Positions 10,727 to 21,406 of a stretch of 64,000 nt of DNA are shown piece after piece. The notes under the pieces were generated by a model. The model was not told the DNA's origin and did no database searches. It saw only the letters and a list, made by a program, of their open reading frames with translations. The translations under genes were made by a program, and so were the position numbers. Source of the DNA: Lasiodiplodia sp. COLG20 (lineage: Eukaryota; Ascomycota; Dothideomycetes; Botryosphaeriales; Botryosphaeriaceae). The stretch spans positions 1,798,001-1,862,000 of the forward strand of contig VNWV01000001.1 of assembly GCA_009801085.1 (NCBI GenBank), read 5' to 3'. Numbering within the stretch: position 1 is the stretch's first letter; every line of letters begins with the position of its first letter.

Positions 10727-13700
10727 GGGATTGGGCTTCAGGCTGCGCTTGGTGTGGTGCGGCGAGGTCCTGTGTCGTGCGCGACGATGTCGCGTGTCAG
10801 TGTTGGAGGTAGGCTAGAGAGGCAGCTAGACGCGTTTTGTTCGGGTAGAGGGTACTTGGGCAGGACGACAAGGCTGACGCGCGGGTGATGTATACAGGAT
10901 GTAGTAGGCGCAGCTAGCTGCAGATAGGAGCAGAGTAGGAGCTAGTGTGCCTGTACACGCGCAGCAGGAGGAAGGATATGGTTTGGGGTGGACTTAATCG
11001 GTCACGGCGACTCTGCGGGCTGGCGAGTGGAGGTAGACTTACGACATGGTTGTTGAAAGCGGCCCCCGTCCGAACGGCGAGGTCGGGTTCTCGAATTCGA
11101 GCGGCTCCACGGCGGGATGCGAGAGTCAGAGGTCTAGATGTTGAGCGGCGCGTGCCGGCCGAGCATGCTGCTGAGAAAGGCTTCCTGGGAGCGGGTTGGA
11201 TGCGCCAGGCTTGTCTCGGGCGACACCTCTCGATACTTCGGCAGCCGTCGCGTTCCACGGAAGATGATGAGGCTGCAGCGTGCGCTGCGGAGTAATAATC
11301 TCAGCGCGCGGAAAGAGGGGCAGGCGCGCGCTCAGCAGAAGCACTATGGTTTCTCCGCGTTTCTTGCTCTCACACCAGCCACATGATGGAGGTGTAGAGA
11401 GGAGCGCGGGAAGTAGCGATTGTAGATTCACAGATGACGGTGGCCGTCGATCACTATCGAGCAACCAAGGCCGGGACTCGAAGGCAGATCGCCGCCGCGG
11501 TAGCAGGCGATGATCCAGTACATGGGTCTACCAGCTCCAGGCCTGCAAGCAACGCTACCGAGCGCCCCAGTGGGCGGGCGACGACGAATGACAGGCGCGG
11601 CGGACGGCGAAGATTGGCGAGAGAGAGCTCTCTGGTAGGGTTGCGGGGGAGGGGCAAGCTCGGTGGTAGGCGGGGGCAATGCGGAGAGGCAAGTTCCAGC
11701 ATCATGCAATCACGACAATTGGGGAGCGCGCGTAGCGGGTACAAGAGCCGCCGAGCCGTGTGGCGGACGCGCGTGGTAGAGGGGACGTCGTTGCTTCCTT
11801 CGGCCTTGTCATGGCAAAGCGGGGTAGCTCTATGTGCTGCGCAGCCATGGCATGCAGCACGCAGGCAGTCAGCCCCCTCAAGCGGCAGCGTGCAGCAGTG
11901 TCGTCACGCGCACGGCGATACGCGGCGGCCGCTTTCTTCATGCACGCGCGGTTGTGGGCAATGACGCTGACTGCGCTCGCCATGACGACGCCGGTGCGAC
12001 GGCGGCGGAGAGAGCTCCTGGCAGGCGTGTGATGGGGGCCGAGCTGGTGCGTTGCGGCGTGGGCAGCAGGCGCGCGACAGGCGTGGGATCGCGATGCATG
12101 GTGAGGGCGGGGGCGATTTGACGTCTCGCAGACGATGGTGGTGGTGCTGCGGGCTGGACCGGCGACTGGCAGGATCGCCGCCCGCTTCCCCACACGCGTC
12201 TCCGCTACCAGCAGCTCCCTTAGCGGCCGCGCCTGCTCGCCGCCGCTCCGACAAAACGAAAGCACTGACGGGTCCTGGCTCGTACCTACCCAGACGAGCC
12301 GTGGCAGTGCTGCCGCTCGAAATCAAACCGCACGCTCGCCTCGATGCGAGGCCAATTTTGCGTGCGGGTCTTGAATTATGTGCGTGGGCCGGAGGCGTTT
12401 ACGGCACCGGGATGCCGGGCACAGCGCTGATTCGGCACAGTGCGCGCGCGCTGTTTTTTCACATGAAAGCGGACTCGCAGCGGCGCCGCGCGCGTCACCG
12501 GTGCCAAACACGCGCAGCAGGTGTTCTCAGCGCCGCAGGGCAGCGCCACGCTGCTACCAGTGAGCGCTGGGCTGCGGAGTGACGCCCATCTCGAACGCAC
12601 AACGTCGTGTTTCTCGCCGCCAAGAACGGGGTCCGCGCCAGCAGGCCTTTGAGACGGCGCTCGTGCCAGACCTCAACCACGACCGTGTTTGAGCTTCCCG
12701 CGCCAGCCAAGGCGATTGTCATCTCAAATCGCAGGCCCCAGATGCATTGCGCTCAGCCAAAGCGGATGCGCCGCTTCCGAACAGGCGTCGTGCGCGTCTG
12801 GCCGGCGGGCTCTGGCCGGCCAAAGCTCGCCGGCCAGCGCTCGCGGTGCGGCTATATTGCCTCCTCCGAACGGCGGCCGTTCATCACCGCGCCGCTGGAC
12901 GGGCCACAGGTGAGTCCGGCGATTAAGATTGGGATTATGGTTATATTCTCGCAGCACACGGCCGCACCTGTTTCTCCATTCTGCTAGCGCCCGACGCCTT
13001 AGCAGCGCGCATCAAGGCTTGATCTGCCTCGCCAGCACGCTCGCGTGCATGCCAACACGGGGCTCTCTTACCAGACGAGTTTTGAAACTGCTTCCACCCC
13101 ACCTCAGAATGGTGGCAGACTTCATGCATCCGTGCTCCGTTGCCGGCGCCCTGACTGGCTGGATCTGCATCTCGCAGCTCCCCTCGCCCCAAAGCGGCAT
13201 GGCCACACCTCGCCAACGCCCTCAACCGGAAGCGTCTGAGATCCGGGCTCTGCACCAAAGCGCCGATCTTGGGTTTGACAAAACCTTAGGTTTGTTGCAA
13301 CTCCTTGCCGCATGGCTGGTTTGGAAACCCAACCCACCTCAAGACCCACCACTCCAATCACCATGCCCCGGATGACCTCCCAACCGGCCGCCACCAATAT
13401 CTATATATGACCCCGAGGTTTCCTCAGTCCATCGCCCTCTTCTCCATCACCTCCAACCCGAGAGTGCCGGCTTTGTTGTTTTATTCCAGCAGCTCTTTAG
13501 GGCTCTCATTCACTTCCCACTGGCTGGGCTGCGCTTCCGTTCCTTAATCGACATTGCAGGCCAATTGATTTGGTACATACGTCCTCTTTAATCGCTCCGT
13601 CTACCGTACATAACCCACTCCAAAGACGAGGCTGGACACTCCCTTGCTCGAATCGGCAATAGCGTCTTTACCCGACACAAGCGAGGTATCACCAACTGCA

Positions 13701-13745
13701 TCACCGGTCAACCACCCATACAAAAGACGAACATCGCCCATCACA
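10727..13745. other. Divergent intergenic region between two Myb genes
   Basis: About 3 kb of GC-rich DNA separates the minus-strand Myb gene ending its 5' side at 10726 from the plus-strand Myb gene starting at 13746. Frames on both strands are arginine- and serine-rich and carry no recognisable domain. It should hold both promoters and 5' untranslated regions. No motif could be assigned. Confidence 0.55.
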
Positions 13746-14887
13746 ATGGCAGCACACCACCGCAGAACTTCTTCCATTTCCTCCTTTGGCGACATGGACC
13801 CCCACGGCGCTTCGCCCCTCCGCGCTCGCAAGATGTCGACTGGCGGCAACCGCTCGTGGTCTGAAGAAGAGGTGCGCCCCCCAGCCCGACAACCCCCTGT
13901 TCCACTCACTGACATCCCCTGCAGGAAGCCTACCTCCTCCAGACCCGCATGCAGAAGATGCCGTACAAGCACATTGCGCAGCACCTGAAGAAAACCGAGC
14001 TCGCCTGCCGTCTGCACTACCACCAACTCAGCCATGGCTCGCATCGCCGCAAGCGCAATGCCTCCATCTCCTCGACCACTTCCTCGATTGTCTCTGGCTC
14101 CACCAACACCACCCCCTCGCAATTCGAGCTCCCCACTGAGATTGCCGAGGAGTACACGCAGACCATGACGCCTCCGCGTCAGGAGTCGCCTATGATGACC
14201 ATTGAGGCTGCCCAGGCGCATCAGCAGAAGATCCTCCTCCCTCGCCTGCACCCGCGCATCATCACTCCCCAGTCCTCGCCGGAGCCGCGCATGGACCTGC
14301 GCATCGACACCAACCCGGCCACCATTCACAGCAACGCCAACTCGGCCTCTAGCATGAGCGCTGCTTCTGGCATGATGATGCCTTTCCATCACCATGGCTA
14401 CCAACAAGAAAGCCAGCGGCTGCCGTCGACTCTGACCAACCCTTCTAATGGCCACAGCCGCCAGCACTCGCGCGCCTCTTCTCTCGGCCCCGTCGACACT
14501 GCTCGCCTCCGCAACATCTACGAGGCCCACCGCACTGCCTTCTGGGCCGCCGTTGCCGCGGACTACGGTCCGGACGCCAGCGCCGCCCAGCTCGAGGACG
14601 TTTGGCGCCAAGGTGGCAGCGGCAGCCCCCTGTGCCCCAGCTTCTTCAACAAGAGCGACAAGGGTCTCGGTCTGCACATCTCGCGGCCGCCAACGCCTCC
14701 GGGCGAGAGCCCGAAGGGAACGACGCTAGGTATGGGCTCCCTGCAGGCGCAGCTCCCGCTGCCGAGTTTCAAGACCAGCGGCTGGGCGGCGGTGAACAGG
14801 CAAGAGACGGTGGGCAGCAGCGAGAGAAGAGAAAGCCGGACGGCGATCTCCGCACTGCTCACCGAGGAGCGGGATCCGAGGCCGTGA
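13746..14887 (+). CDS. Single-repeat Myb/SANT-like protein
   Basis: Two exons, 13746-13871 and 13925-14887, are joined in phase 0 across a 53-bp intron (GTGCGC donor, TGCAG acceptor), giving 362 residues. The intron splits a single SANT/Myb-type helix-turn-helix: NRSWSEEEEAYLLQ is joined to MPYKHIAQHLKKTELACRLH, followed by a basic SHRRKR stretch. The remainder is Ser/Thr-rich and probably disordered, apart from a helical block around ARLRNIYEAHRTAFWAAVA near residue 250. The start at 13746 has a good context (ACAATGGC). The frame is open further upstream but only from a TTG, so the ATG was preferred. The protein is probably nuclear and DNA- or chromatin-binding. It is transcribed away from the two other Myb genes and has no close sequence similarity to them outside the fold. 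Confidence 0.8.
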
Positions 14888-17800
14888 GCGTTTCTAACGA
14901 GCAATCCTTTTCCTATATTGGTGGATAGACTCGCCGGGGGGGCTTGCACGGCGGCTTTCTGATTGGTCCGGGTTACTGGAGACAAGGCGTTTTGCTAGGG
15001 TTTGTCTTTTTTTGCCACAATTTCGAGGAGCTTAGTTCTCCGTTCCATTCGTTTCGTACCAGGGCGTTTGAGGGTGACACGATATACCCCCGCACTCGCT
15101 CTTTCTGGCACGCTTTATTCATTTCTTTTGTATCTTGTTTCACCCTCGCTCTCTATGGGGTCAATAATGGCCGATACGGGAAATTATGCTCTGGAAGTGG
15201 AAATGGGAGCAGTCTCGATCAGGCATGACGCTGGACATAGTGTAGCCAGTGCGCGAATCATGGGCCATGTATAGACAAGGACTCGATGATAACGGTCGAT
15301 AGAGAAAGTAGTAATCCAAGGTCTGCAATAAAGCATACACAACTCGAGTATCAAAGCGCACGTGGGATGCGGGTGTTAGCGCCGGGTGGCTTGCGGAGTA
15401 GAATGCCTACTCCAGGCAGGCTCGGGTTAATTTGAGCTGAGTCTCGCGTGCTGCAGTTGCAAGTAACGAGAGGCTTTTCTCTCTCTCTGCTAAGTGTCGC
15501 ATAAGAGTGTTTTTGGTTAGTTGCACGCGGTGTGTTTCCGGCGGCGGCCAGGGGGAGCAAGAGATGGCGACTGCTGAATGGCCGAGAGCGGCCGGCGCGG
15601 CAACTGACGCACGGCGTCAAAGGGTCGACCAGTGGCATCTTGGGTGGTTGTTTGGGAAGTGATGGCAAGGCCGAAGCTTTCGCCAAGCAACACCGTTGCC
15701 CCGAGCACGGGCGCTTGCCCAAAACGCCACAGGCGCCCCACCACAGACCAACACCCCTTCGGCACTCCGCATCCGACCAGCACCATGGCCTCGCTACTCG
15801 CGCATCCGCAAAACCCCTTTGACAGATCTTGGCTCTCTCGCTAAAGCGCATCGGCGAACCTAGCATCGATGGAAATGGGCTGATGACAGGCACATCTCAC
15901 ACACCGAGCGTCTCAGAATGCGGCGGGGGTCCCCAAAAGGCCCAGGCAGGGGAATGACGAGCTCTGCGCCGGGGAAGGGATTAAGGCTGGAGTCGGCCAA
16001 CGGTAGCGAGCGCCATCTCCATTGCTTATCTGGTCCATCGGGGCTCACCTCCCGATACGCAGATTGCCCCACAGGCCTCAGGCCGAAAAAGCCCGTGGCG
16101 TTCGTGGCGGATGCGCGCTCCACTCGTTCGAGACTTCAGAACGGCCCTTTAGCCAGCGGTGGGGGCAGCGCGGTGGGTAACCTCGCGGCGACATGGCCGT
16201 TATGGGCGAAATAAACGTGATACGCCACGTGCCTGCTTTCCTCAATGCCTTGGGGTTTCAAAGTAAGGCCAAAATCCACACCTTGCGTTTGTCGTAGCGA
16301 CTTGAACAATATCGACAGGCTGGGCAAGTCTTCGTATGTCGGCATGAAGATGCATGAAAATGTTTGCATATCAGAATGGGCCGCCTATGGAGACGCACAC
16401 GATATTGATGACGAAAGCGCAATGCTCTTGCATCCCCATTCTTCAGCCCCGCCTGAAACATTCGTGCAAGAGGGATCCTGCATCCGTTTCCGATCCTAGT
16501 AAGGAGGGACTTTCCGGCGCTGCTTCGCCGTTTCTTCGCGTGTGAGCGGCCGGCACCCTCAACGGCGCGTGTGGGCAAATCTTGGTTCGTGGGTCGGGTC
16601 TGGGCGCCGGCCGCTCATTGCTTGCCCTGGCGGATATCTGAGACGGTGAGTTGTTTTCAGATGCTGCTATAAGATAGGCGCTGTATATGCCGCTTTTTCG
16701 CCCTCGAGAGATCGAAGACACAGCGAATCCTGCTTCCCCTCGCTGCCAGAACGTCAGGGTCCCGCCGCATGGATCCTTGGCGGCGGGTAACATGAGACAT
16801 GACATCCAGCATGAAGCGTTTCGACGTAGATCATCTGCTTCCGAAAGGGGCCATATGATTGACCTGCTATAGCCCACTCTTTTTGGAATCTTGGTCGACG
16901 AAAAGGTTCCGCATCTGCTGCGCATCCCTGACATTCTGCGGCCTTGCGCGTCATGACGTGCTCTGCGGCCGCCGATCTGACAGGCGGGACACAGTCAACG
17001 TTTGTCATATATCAACGACGAGCATAATCGAGACCCGAGACCCTTTTTGGAGCGAGTGGATACCAATCGGGAAGGGGCCTCTGATTGGGTCATAGCTCAC
17101 GTGCTTGGATCCCTGCCGCCACTACGGATGACAAGCGGATATCTGAAACGGAAATGAGAAGCGCGGCATTGTGGGAATGAGGCAGTGAAAGGAGCTCAGG
17201 CCGAAATCTTGGCCCGCCTTGGCTCATCCAAGGAACTGCTTCGCTTGGGTATTTGCGATGACACAAATTACGGTGTAGTGGTACCTATCGCTGTCCTGGT
17301 CGATAATATACCCGCGGAGAAGACGGTGGGCTTGAGTTTGGAGGCCGGATGGAAGTATCTTTTGACCAAACCTTCGTTGTTAATGCAACTGAGCTGTTCA
17401 AGATGCCAGCCCGTGGCAGACTGGACCAAGACAGAGCTTGCTGTCTATGGAGTTTCGCTTTGGTCACCGGTTGATGGAGATAGCAGACATGATTAAAAGA
17501 CTTGATATGGCTCTAACACTCCTCAAGACTGTGGCTTGCGCGGAAAACTAAAAAAAGAATATAAGGTTGGCATATCCAAAAAATCCACGTCCATATCATC
17601 TTGGCGTTGGGGAAGAGAAGCATGTAGAGCAATAGGAAGCTTAACCATGTTCGACTATCTTCATCTAACAGAGCCATGAGAGCTGATCTGGCCAAACACT
17701 GATAATTTCGCAAAGTGTTCGATTGGCCCATGTCTTTAGCCTCAAGCACGCTCATGCGCTGTAGCTCTTTCTATCACACGGTGGTATCGCATAGGTGGAA

Positions 17801-18117
17801 GCTGCTACAATACAACGCTGAGGCGCATTCAATCAAGCTCCCGAGCACAGTGCTTGGAGCATATGATGGCTGGATTTACGAAGGGCTCCAAGGGGATGCA
17901 GGCCAATCCTTTCATGAAAATCAACCTCGATCCCATTTCCTCTGCCACGCAAGACGGGATGCTCAGCGTGCAAAAGCAAGAGTCGTCGAAGCTACGCCCA
18001 CGATCCTTTCGGATGAGGAAATGCAAGGCACGCAGATTCCTTCCTCTCTTAGCGGCTTCAAATCCAAAACAGACGCAGCACTGCCGTATCGGGCCGGTTC
18101 CGAATCGTTCCGAATCG
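14888..18117. other. Intergenic region, no supported gene
   Basis: The first part is probably the 3' untranslated region of the Myb gene; an AATAAA hexamer on the plus strand lies at 15327-15332. The rest has short frames on both strands with no recognised family. One minus-strand frame at 17513-17755 is listed separately as a doubtful fragment. Confidence 0.5.
17513..17755 (-). CDS. Doubtful short ORF with a hydrophobic half
   Basis: An 80-codon frame opens with a true ATG. Its first half reads like a soluble helical segment (CLARSALMALLDEDSRTW) and its second half is strongly hydrophobic (LSFLLLYMLLFPN, then IWTWIFWICQPYILFLVF), as in one or two membrane segments. No family was recognised and no convincing neighbouring exon was found. 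It may be an exon of an unrecognised gene, a gene relic or chance. Confidence 0.2.
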   Translation of the reverse strand: MSVLEAKDMGQSNTLRNYQCLARSALMALLDEDSRTWLSFLLLYMLLFPNAKMIWTWIFWICQPYILFLVFRASHSLEEC

Positions 18118-19443
18118 TCAACGTGCACCCAAGCTGTCGATCCACACCCTCGTCACTTCAGCAATCTCGTCGCTGTTCTTCTCGGAGATGAACAGGTGCC
18201 CGTTACCCCGGATGTCCTTCTTCCAAAGCTCGATGTGGTCGACTCTCTTGACGCCGGCCTGGCGCAAGAAGCGGACGGTACACCAGTCATACATTGCGTG
18301 ATGGCTGGCCTCGCCGGTGATGACTGCGACGGGCACGTCGACGAGATTACTCAACATCCGGGGTGCGATACCGCTGCTCTCATCGTCGACTTGCAACGTA
18401 CAGTCACTCCTTGCCGGATCCGTCGACTTCTCCGTCCTCAAGTTGAAGTGGGCCTCCTGAGGGGTGATAAGGGTATGATCGCCACCGGGCACATCATCAC
18501 GATCATCACCAGCAGCCACCACCACCCCAGCCTCAGCAATCGCCGCCGAAGAAGAAGAAAGAGCACGAGGAGGGCTCCACGTAATCTCCGCCTCGGTCAA
18601 TCCCCACGGCCTCTTCAGCAGCAAGCCGCCCAGCGCCTGCTCGGTCCACGGCGGGCCGTTTGGCTCGAGCAGCACCAACCCCGACACGAGCGACGGGCGC
18701 GCGTCAGCGATCAACAGGGCTCGCGGCGCGCCTAAACTGTGCGCGACGAGCACCACTTCTGCCTCTTCTTCGCCTATGTCCGCTACTCGATGATCGCTGG
18801 CATTCGCCCCGCGTCTCGTGGCCTCGACGATCCGGTCCACCAGCGCCGCGCCCGCCGCCCGCATCGCCCGCTGCGTCGCCGCCTCAGGCACGTCGTGCGG
18901 CAGCGCCACGAGCGACGCCGCGAGCGCCTCGAATGCCGGATCGCCCGCCCGCCCCGTGCCGGGCCACTGCGTGTGCAGCCGCGCCTGCGGCCACGGCGCC
19001 GGCTGCTGCTGTGCGAGCGCTGTCCAGCGGCCCGCAATGACTCGCGCCGGCATGGTGGTGAGCACGTCGGAAGACGAAGCCGAGTGCGAGAAGCGCGGCG
19101 CCCAAGGGCTGCGCCCTGTGAAGGGCGGGTCGACGAGGTAGACCTCGTGGCCGCGGGCGAGGAAGTAGGACGACCAGCCCGGCCGGCCGTCCGGCGTCGT
19201 CACCCAGCATGCGCTGGTGTGCGCCGCGCCGGGGATGAAGATGATGGGCGGTTTGATGCTCTTGCTCCCGGCTGTCGGCGTCGAAGTGGTCGTGTAGGGA
19301 ATGAGGTGCTCGATGTATAGAGTGCAACTCGTTGTCGTCGCGGCGGGGTCAGCGGTGCCATCATCAACAGCTGGCTTACCATGGACGTGGAAGCAGCGAC
19401 GTTGATGGGGAAATCCAGCGCTCGCGTCAGAAGTAGATTGCAT
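18118..19443 (-). CDS. Alpha/beta hydrolase fold protein
   Basis: A single exon of 441 residues starting at a true ATG. It has the order expected of an alpha/beta hydrolase: a beta strand and oxyanion region PPIIFIPGAAHTSACW near residues 65-80; then GHEVYLVDPPFTGRS; the nucleophile elbow VVLVAHSLGAP with Ser236 in an A-H-S-L-G variant of GxSxG; and a late histidine in GNGHLFISEKN near residue 416. The candidate acid lies in the ITGEASHHAMYD segment. No signal peptide is visible, so it is probably intracellular. An insertion of about 100 residues between the second strand and the elbow, rich in Ala and Arg, may form a lid. The substrate cannot be told from sequence. It is followed, on its 5' side, by a transposon-rich AT-rich island. 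Confidence 0.85.
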   Translation of the reverse strand: MQSTSDASAGFPHQRRCFHVHGKPAVDDGTADPAATTTSCTLYIEHLIPYTTTSTPTAGSKSIKPPIIFIPGAAHTSACWVTTPDGRPGWSSYFLARGHEVYLVDPPFTGRSPWAPRFSHSASSSDVLTTMPARVIAGRWTALAQQQPAPWPQARLHTQWPGTGRAGDPAFEALAASLVALPHDVPEAATQRAMRAAGAALVDRIVEATRRGANASDHRVADIGEEEAEVVLVAHSLGAPRALLIADARPSLVSGLVLLEPNGPPWTEQALGGLLLKRPWGLTEAEITWSPPRALSSSSAAIAEAGVVVAAGDDRDDVPGGDHTLITPQEAHFNLRTEKSTDPARSDCTLQVDDESSGIAPRMLSNLVDVPVAVITGEASHHAMYDWCTVRFLRQAGVKRVDHIELWKKDIRGNGHLFISEKNSDEIAEVTRVWIDSLGAR

Positions 19444-19924
19444 GGCAATTGCAAAGGCGTCTGCTTACACTGCGTCCGAATCCGTGTATGGCTTCTAGCA
19501 TCTGTTGAAGTAGCTTATCAGAGCCGATAGATTCTGTTGAGTGGCTTGAGGTCTTCGAGAAGCATTCGAGAATATTTGAGAATGATGCGGGGCAGACATC
19601 GGTTCTACAAATGACGTCATCCAGCAACAGCTGTTCGATATACTTTCAATGATATACTTTCAAGAGCTCTTTCTTTCCCAAAATTCCCTCGGTCGTGTCA
19701 TGGAAATCTGTAGAAGCGAACTTCAGTCAGCTCTGCTGGTCAATTGAAAGCACGCTTATACTTCTGCTGGAACCATTTCACATGCAGTCTAAACAGTGGA
19801 CTACTGGTGGTGGGCCGACTTAACTAATGATGGGTGATAAGCTACTACGAAGTAGTCGCTCGGTACCGTTGTATGTAGTAGGTACTCCTTGGTTCGGTGA
19901 ATGTGTACATCTGAACTACCTCAG

Positions 19925-20515
19925 AATTTAACTCCTCCATTTCGAGAATTTACAGGGGGGTCTCGCAGCCGATGGCTAGCATGAAGAACAGTAAGGCCCC
20001 AGCCGTGACTATGTCTCAGCCTTTTCTTCGAAGAATAACATATATGGGTAGTTGAAGCTATCGTCCGGACAAGAATGTGGAAATAAAAATTCTACATATG
20101 CGTCCGGACGATAGCTTCAACCACCTTTGACATGAGGAAAATAATCCGCGCCAGCCATCGGCTGCGAGAGGGGACTGTAGCTCCTCCGAATATAGATTTT
20201 GACTTTCCCTCGAGAACCCTTTACCTATCTTTTCACGCCTAAATTATAGAGACCCTAAGCCCTATCTGAGAGCGTTATCAACTCACTAAGCAACCTCAAC
20301 TACTGAATCACCACTGTAAAATCACTACCAACGAGACCGCCTCCACCACCATTATCACCCGTGCCATTACTGCTTGCGTAATAACTACCCGCGATAAGCG
20401 TAGGCACGCTAGTAGCAGCGCGAAAATGCTGTTTTCATAGGTAACATCACCCGGAGGGAGTCAAAATCTAGATTTACGGGAGTTGAATTCTCGAAATAGG
20501 GGAGTCAGATTTAAA
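19925..20515. mobile_element. Inverted-repeat element B with a nested insertion
   Basis: The two ends are imperfect inverted repeats of about 55 bp. The right end (about 20457-20515) and the reverse complement of the left end share the blocks GTCAAAATCTA, AATTCTCGAAAT and the terminal A/T-rich tail. The left repeat is interrupted by the element at 19953-20177. When that element and one TA are removed, the left repeat (19925-19950 plus 20180 onward to about 20215) aligns without gaps to the right repeat. The interior of about 240 bp encodes no protein. It is interpreted as a non-autonomous DNA transposon relic. A third copy of the end sequence is at 30645-30700. Confidence 0.7.
19953..20177 (-). 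mobile_element. MITE family A, copy 1 (TA-flanked)
   Basis: A 225-bp element starting CAGGGGGG and ending GGGGACTG, flanked on both sides by TA. The terminal repeats contain CGCAGCCGATGGCT and its complement. Internal 23-bp inverted repeats at 20048-20070 and 20102-20124 (core GAAGCTATCGTCCGGAC) enclose a 31-base loop. Its outer arms are in reverse orientation relative to copies 2 and 3. No coding capacity. TA duplication and CAG ends suggest mobilisation by a Tc1/mariner-pogo type transposase, which is inference. Confidence 0.85.
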
Positions 20516-21406
20516 GAAGCCTTTGTAGCCACATCACTTATATTTTACGGGGGCTACTACCGGAACGAGGAAATGACCTATTCACCAAAGCAACACATGT
20601 AATAGTAGAAGGTCAAGAAAACAACGGGGAGCACAATAGATACCCAGAACGAACCGCTAAGGGGAACACTCGATTGGAAAATACTTTGTTTATATGTGAT
20701 TCGATGCTATGTAACGTAATCATAATAGTGAACTGGCTCTCAACAGGGACTCCCTGGGGTCAACCGGTTATCATTGAGTCGTATTAAGTGTTGGTAAGCT
20801 AGTATGAGGCGGACCGTTACAACACACTTAAGAGCAATTTTCATACATGTTCTCAGGGAGACACCATTAACCATTTAGCACTTGGCAGGCTCTTTGTGAA
20901 CCAATCCGAAAGTGCGCTAATAAAGTGTATTGTACAACTTAGAACTAGGAAAACTCACAAAAGAAGCCTCCAATTCCTATCCAGGAAAACGTTCTGATCC
21001 TACCAAAAGGCAGATGAACTAGTCAGGGCAAACCCTCCCTGTATCTAGTCCCGATGCGATAAAACAAAATGTGCAGGTGCACAAGAGATCTTGTCCGCAC
21101 TGGACAAGAAGATCTCCGATACAAAGCAGAAAAAGCAGATCTGCCCTGACGCCATATTCCGTACCTCGAACCGACGCCAGCCATTCCTTCCACCTGTAGA
21201 CGCCGTGAAAAAAACAGCCAGGCCCTGTTTGCCGAGATAATAGACAATCAAGGAAAAAACAAGAAAATCCCCGGACCTAAGGTGTCCTTCTCAGTCTGGT
21301 ACTGCGTAGCATGATCAAAAGAAACCCCGGTAAATTCTCAAGCTCGCCGTGGGCTGAATGATCCCCGATTCAGTGCCAAGGTTCACTGCTTATTACGGCA
21401 GACTTC

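Larger units (their letters stand above)
19444..21406. other. AT-rich island of transposable element remnants
   Basis: About 2 kb between the hydrolase start and the kinesin stop codon. It is visibly richer in A and T than its flanks, as in repeat DNA that has mutated freely or by repeat-induced point mutation (inferred, not measured). It contains the inverted-repeat element at 19925-20515 with a second element nested inside it. From 20516 to 21406 no gene or repeat could be identified; the last few hundred bases may be kinesin 3' untranslated sequence. Confidence 0.6.

Noticed and set aside
13601..14677. 358-codon antisense ORF
   Set aside because: It is a shadow of the third Myb gene, caused by strong codon bias.
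17866..18180. Possible plus-strand coding start (MMAGFTKGSKGMQ)
   Set aside because: The frame continues antisense into the hydrolase and no domain or intron supports it.
18739..19320. 193-codon plus-strand ORF
   Set aside because: It is antisense to the alpha/beta hydrolase and Arg-rich, with no motif of its own.
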